60,837 nt of DNA from Emmonsiellopsis sp. PD_33 (Eukaryota; Ascomycota; Eurotiomycetes; Onygenales; Ajellomycetaceae), in assembly GCA_032988165.1 (NCBI GenBank), contig JANTQF010000209.1:1-60837 (forward strand), written 5' to 3'. Made by a program: the position numbers and the translations under genes. This document shows positions 55,791-60,837 of the stretch, piece by piece. The notes under the pieces were generated by a model that saw only the letters and a list, made by a program, of their open reading frames with translations, made no database searches and was not told where the DNA came from. Numbering within the stretch: the first letter of the stretch is position 1; each line of letters begins with the position of its first letter.

Positions 55791-58700
55791 ATGGCCTTGG
55801 AGCCAAACACCCAGGATCACCAGCCAGATGGCCGTGATGATCACCCTTCAACGCCCCCGGACGCTGTGCCTCCGCCTGCCTACAGCGACACCTATGGGCG
55901 GATGAGCTTTCAGCACAGTGGCTTCAACACGAATGCACAGGTTGGAGGTACGTCGCAGGTTCGACTGCCTGGCCGCAATGGAATATTTGCTTACGAATAT
56001 AGATGATGGCCGACTCCATATCGATATCAAGGAGGAGCACCGGCGGCTGAGCCAGCTGCTATCTCGAACATTGTCACGTCCAGCTTATGCCCCACGTGAG
56101 CATGCTGGGGCGGATCGCGCCCCTGTACCTCCACTCAACGTGGTTATTCAAATTGTGGGATCTCGGGGCGATGTACAACCGTTTGTGGCGCTTGGCCAGG
56201 TATTGAAACGCGATTATGGCCACCGAGTACGATTAGCAACTCACCCCACCTTTCGAGAATTTGTGGAGGAAAACGGGTTGGAGTTTTTCAGTATTGGTGG
56301 CGACCCTGCCCAACTCATGAGTTTCATGGTAAAAAATCCTGGATTGATGCCAGGCTTTGATTCGCTGCGTAGCGGAGATGTCGGGAAACGCCGCAAGGAG
56401 ATCGCAGAAATACTTTCGGGTTGCTGGCGGTCATGTTTTGAAGCAGGCGACGGCACTGGACCCCCAGTCTCCGGATCCGAGTTTGACGCTGCGCAACTCG
56501 AAGGGCTCAAGCCATTTGTTGCTGAGGCTATTATCGCCAATCCCCCTAGCTTCGCTCACATCCATTGTGCTGAAAAGCTGGGAATCCCTCTACATCTCAT
56601 GTTTACGTATGTAACGCTTCATTTATGAACTAGTTTCGCAACAACTAATATACTATCTAGCATGCCATGGACCCCAACCCAGGCCTTTCCACATCCTTTG
56701 GCGAACATCCAATTCTCCAATGCCGAGGTTGGAGTTGCAAACTTTGTGTCCTATGCGCTCGTAGAGATGATGACATGGCAGGGCCTAGGGGATATTATCA
56801 ACCGATTTCGAGAGAGGACCCTTGGCCTAGACACCGTGAGTATTGCATCCGCTCCTGGGGCAATACCACGGCTTCGTATACCATTTACCTACTGCTGGTA
56901 TGACCATTTACCTCATTTCAAATTATCCATTAAGCTGACGAACGTTACGTTTAGGTCACCCTCACTAATTCCAAAACCCCCTGATTGGGGTTCTCATATC
57001 GATATCGCTGGATTCTTTTTTCTGCCTTTGGCTTCCGATTATACACCACCTGATGATTTGGCAACGTTCCTTGCAGCCGGACCCCCGCCTGTGTATATTG
57101 GATTTGGTTCTATCGTGCTCGATGATCCAGATGGAATGACCAAACTAATTTTTGAAGCTGTTAAACTAACGGGACAGAGAGCATTGGTTTCTAAAGGCTG
57201 GGGCGGCATTGGTGTAGAAGAGCTCGGGATCCCAGAGGGCGTTTTTATGGTTGGAAATTGTCCACATGACTGGTTATTTGAGAGAGTTAGCTGTGTCGTC
57301 CATCATGGAGGTGCTGGTACCACCGCAGCAGGTATTTCTTTGGGAAAGCCAACCAGTAAGCCCACACCCATTCATTCAATTAACCCCCTCTCACCTGTCA
57401 ATCACCCCATGCTAATCCTAAAAAAAGTAATAATTCCCTTTTTTGGGGATCAGCCGTTCTGGGGCTCGATGGTCGCAAAGGCTGGAGCAGGGCCCCATCC
57501 AATTCCACATAAACAACTGACTGCGGAGAAACTTGCTACGGCCATTAGAGAAGCGCTCGAGCCGAATGTGAAACAAAAAGCTCAGGAGCTTAGTGCAAAA
57601 ATCCACCACGAAAATGGGACGCATGACGGCGCAAAATATTTCCATAAGCATCTGGATGTTGACAGCTTACGATGCATGCTACTCCCCACTCGACCAGCTG
57701 TATGGCGGGTGAGGCATACAAATATTCGCCTCAGCTCTATGGCAGTTACGACCCTCAGCAACGAGGGGATTTTAAATCTAAGCGATCTCAAACTGTGAGC
57801 AGTACATTCATATAATCATATTAATTAATCTGCTGACAAGGGCTATAGATATCGACCTGACGAGTATACTACCGAAGCAGGACCCCGAGACCCAATAACA
57901 GGCGGGGCGAGTGCTTTGCTAGGTAGTATTGGGGATTTGGCCATGGGATTTGCGGATGTTCCAACCGGGATTTACAAGGCGATAGCGACGAAGAAGAATA
58001 AGTCGAAATCCAGTTTGGAAGAGGCCAAAGATACTTCTCAGGTTTCTGTTACGAGTACCTTACCTTCCCTGCCCGACGACTCCAGCAACTCGCTCCCGAC
58101 TTCTATAGCCCAGTCTGAATTGAGCACGATTCCATCAGCGGAAACAGAGTCGGATATTAGGAGCGAGCGTTCGTCGACTCTTGCGAGCCTTGAATCCAAG
58201 TACGTCCCTGGTCAACATTTATAGACACCCTTACATACTGACAATTTTTCAAGTTCAAGCGCCGGAACGAGCAAGACCGAACAACATAATGTTACTGCCG
58301 CAGATGTAATCGCCGCTGGGCAGGCCGCTAGTAGGATTGTCACTATGGGCCTCAAGTCACCAATGAACTTCACTTTAGGCGTAGCAAGGGGCTTCCACAA
58401 TGCCCCCAAGTTGTACGGCGATGATACCGTTCGACACTCTCCACATGTTTCTGGTCTCCAGAGCGGCCTAAAAGGCGCCGGGAAGGTATGATGACACTTC
58501 AATCTTGACAAGGGTTGGGTTGTTATACTAACACTAAGCTAGGAATTCGGTTATGGGTTATACGACGGTATTACTGGTTTAATTACCCAACCTCTTCGTG
58601 GCCGCAAGGATGGGGTAGGTGGAGTTGTCAAAGGTTTTGGGAAAGGAATTGGAGGTTTAATCCTTAAACCACAAGCTGGTATGTCCTATCGTGTTGATCT

Positions 58701-59741
58701 CCTAAGTTTATAGATCTAACTCTGGGCTGTACAGGGGCCTTTGCCCTAATGGGCTACACCATGAGTGGTATCTACAAAGAAATGCAAAAGGCTTTTGGGG
58801 TGAGCATAGAAGGCTACATCATTGCCTCACGAAGTGTTGAAGGCTATGACGCATGGAAGCGGACAACAAAGAAGGAACGAGACGCCATAGTGAAGAGTTG
58901 GTACGGGTTGAGTGCTAATCCAGAAGTAAAAGTATCGAACACGATATTCAAATCCGAAATGGAAGCAATATCGCGTGGGATTTTCCATACGGAGCAAAAA
59001 GATCCAGAAGCAACGCTCGAGAGAGAGAATGAGGGTGGTAAGCGGGGGACAGGCGAAAAGCAGCATCCGCACGCGCACCCGCATCCGCATCATCCCAGCC
59101 TGTTCCATATGCTTCGAACGGCCAGGCAGAAGTTATCTAGTTCCATCCAGCATCCCCAGGAATCCAACACGTCGACGCCTGACGAGATTGAGAATGCGAT
59201 CGATGAGTCGGTTAAGCTCTCGTCTACAGGAGATAAAGATGAGGATTGGATGATCGAGCGTGCGCTTCGTGCCAGTATTGCGGAACTGCAGGCGGCTGAG
59301 GCGGCGGGAGAGGACGAGGAGCAGGCTTACGCACGTGCGATCAAAGCATCCATCGACGAAGCGAAACGGGCACAACGAGAAATCCGACATGGTCACTCAC
59401 GTCGTCCGGATCTCCCTCCTCGCAATCAGACGCCACATGAAGAGCCATCCACCGGGCATGCTAGGTCCGGCCATCTGGAAGGGGATAGTGACGGTGATTA
59501 TGAACGTGTGCTCGCCGAGTCAGCCCGAGATCATGCTGAAAAGGAGGAACGGGAGAGAGCAGAGCTGGAGTCATTGACGGAATACGCAATGTGGAAAAGC
59601 CTCAAGGAGCACTCGGATTCAAACCACGAGCCGGGAAAGCATATCCACGAGCATCCTAGCGCCGAAGACTTGCGCAAAGCGATCACAGAAAGCTTGAAGC
59701 TTGAAGCAGAGAAGGAGGAGGAGGAGGAGAAGAAGGAGTGA
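55791..59741 (+). CDS. GT28-type UDP-glucose:sterol glucosyltransferase-like protein with C-terminal UIM-like array
   Basis: Predicted to transfer glucose from UDP-glucose to a sterol or other lipid. Nine exons, 55791-55947, 56003-56606, 56661-56897, 56955-57355, 57428-57794, 57849-58199, 58254-58485, 58543-58678 and 58735-59741, give 1163 aa. The N-terminal donor-fold half starts near residue 105 ('NVVIQIVGSRGDVQPFVALG'); the UDP-sugar site is 'GNCPHDWLFERVSCVVHHGG' followed by 'AGTTAAGISLGKPT' and 'IIPFFGDQPFWG' (about 435-480). No GRAM/PH region precedes it, unlike Atg26. From about 605 to 850 there are short amphipathic, Gly-rich segments ('ALLGSIGDLAMGFADVPTGI', 'GLYDGITGLITQPLRG', 'KGFGKGIGGLILKPQAGAFA') like the C-terminal region of VPS13/ATG2 lipid-transfer proteins. 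The last 190 residues hold about six UIM-like helices. Fungal homologues with this general layout exist; the ubiquitin link is inference. Confidence 0.82.
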
Positions 59742-60505
59742 GTGAGTTATTTTTTGATCTGGCTTACGATTCTCGATTTATTTATCTTCTGTATGTTCGT
59801 GGCCCTTTGAAGCGTACTGCGTTGTTTGGTGGCATCCCTTTCTCCAGTTACAATGATAACTGATGACGTCTATACTGCATATTGTGACGATATCCAATGT
59901 ATTTTCTGATTTTGCAAACTCTGCGCATCTGTTATGAGGATATGATTGACCATATATGCACGCATATATGCACTGTACTCTATCATTCAATAAGTATCGC
60001 ATTTGCATGTCAATTTTGACAACTTGATGAAGCTGTTTCCCTATAAAGGGGGTTCTCTATAGGAGGTGGATTAGCCACAACCATGCCTCGCATATACTGG
60101 AAACCTTATATATCACTATTTGCTTATCTCTGATGAGAAATAAGCTGTGTATTTATTTATTCAAATACTCGTGGCTAGACTTTGCGCCCGCAAACTCGCT
60201 CTGATATATGGCGTCCATCCACTGCAAACATCACGGGATCCCCCTTTCCCCAATCGGGCATCCCCTTATATCTCCCTCGTCCCTCCACCATCTCTCTCCA
60301 CCAACATCTCACCCTATCCGATCCTCCCCAACCATATCTATCTCTATCCAGTCCAATCCCAGTCCAAACCTAATCGCATCTACCCACCCACCCAGCTACA
60401 TACACCCAACACCAACAAACACCAACCAAGCAACCCTAAACACAACCCACCCCCCACGCCACGCCACGCCACGCCACGCAGCCAAACAAAACCTCTTATC
60501 AAACC
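59742..60505. other. Intergenic, C-rich leader near its right end
   Basis: The left half is the AT-rich 3' flank of the glucosyltransferase. From about 60230 the plus strand is strongly C/A-rich, with four CCACG units at about 60455-60478, which fits the promoter and leader of the next gene. Confidence 0.55.
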
Positions 60506-60837
60506 ATGTACACCCCATCAACCACTCTCTTCCACGCCCTCGTTGTCCTCTTCTCAACCACCGCGTTCATCCACAGCGTGCGCGCCGTGTGGACTTGTCC
60601 GAGCGAGCGGGAGCCGTTCTGCTGCAAGAAGTATACGCCCATCGTCAACGCGTCGGCGAATGTGTTTGAGGGGACGGAGTGTATGTATTATTTTTTTTTC
60701 TCTCTTGGGTTTTGGGAATGGGTATGTATGTGTTATACACGCATGGGGGGAAACTGCTGGAGCGGTGTTTAGAAACTGTCCATCCCCAGGTGCAATAAAC
60801 CAACTGATTCGGTGGTGATATGGGAAGGGGATGGTTG
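60506..60837 (+). CDS. Small secreted Cys-rich protein, cut by the window end
   Basis: Exon 1 (60506 to about 60678) begins with a signal peptide of about 26 residues ('MYTPSTTLFHALVVLFSTTA' plus 'FIHSVRA') and continues 'WTCPSEREPFCCKKYTPIVN', with a Cys and a Cys-Cys pair. A GT donor near 60679 and acceptor CCCCAG ending at 60789 define an intron of about 110 nt. With donor GTGTAT the second exon reads 'ECNKPTDSVVIWEGDGW' and stays open past the window. With the donor two bases later (GTATGT) it stops soon after. I prefer the first because it keeps a Cys and an open frame. The 3' end lies outside. Resembles small fungal secreted proteins of unknown function. Confidence 0.6.

Noticed and set aside
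1..60837. CRISPR array, biosynthetic core enzyme or intact transposon
   Set aside because: No regularly spaced direct repeats with unique spacers, no polyketide, peptide-synthetase or terpene-cyclase signatures, and no complete transposase or LTR pair were found on either strand.

Overview
This window is nuclear DNA of a filamentous ascomycete (Pezizomycotina), most like an Aspergillus/Penicillium-type Eurotiomycete. The evidence is dense genes with short (about 45-190 nt) GT-AG introns that often carry CTAAC/CTAAT branch sites, and the families present: SPT20, a Pex22-like peroxin, eIF2B gamma, BNI4, GH92 and GH31 hydrolases, a Zn2Cys6 regulator and a GT28 sterol glucosyltransferase. The genus assignment is inference. 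All exon boundaries were read by eye from splice signals and reading-frame continuity, with no transcript support.

Layout. 0-0.24 kb: a decayed Ty3/gypsy reverse-transcriptase scrap followed by a long A-tract. 0.8-10.6 kb: housekeeping block with SPT20 (-), a Pex22-like peroxin (-), eIF2B gamma (+, divergent from the peroxin) and a Cys/His-rich protein (-). 10.6-16.5 kb: about 6 kb with no convincing gene but many microsatellites, ending in a pyrimidine-rich leader for BNI4 (+, 16.5-19.0 kb). 19.0-24.0 kb: mostly non-coding, with one small secreted protein and one poorly resolved gene. 24.0-32.1 kb: three co-oriented genes, a secreted GH92 alpha-mannosidase, an MFS transporter and a membrane-anchored aspartic-protease-like protein without recognisable catalytic motifs.

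32.1-43.4 kb looks like an accessory region. It holds gene fragments, one tRNA-Leu(AAG), an 18-bp perfect palindrome, a four-copy minisatellite of about 98 bp, a lineage-type protein kinase with altered motifs, and several small ORFs of doubtful status. 43.4-60.8 kb returns to ordinary genes: an 11-exon POT-family peptide transporter, a Zn2Cys6 transcription factor whose DNA-binding domain is split by an intron, an agdC-like GH31 alpha-glucosidase with a possible AmyR site, a large glucosyltransferase with a VPS13/ATG2-like region and a C-terminal array of ubiquitin-interacting-motif-like helices, and the start of a small secreted Cys-rich protein cut by the window end.

Functionally the window combines gene-expression machinery (SAGA, eIF2B), peroxisome and cell-wall morphogenesis functions (Pex22-like, BNI4), and extracellular carbohydrate and peptide acquisition (GH92, GH31, MFS, PTR2). 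No secondary-metabolite core gene, CRISPR array or intact transposon was seen. The most interesting items are the glucosyltransferase with UIM-like repeats, the protease-like membrane protein, the coding-like minisatellite and the palindromic bZIP site in the eIF2B gamma promoter.
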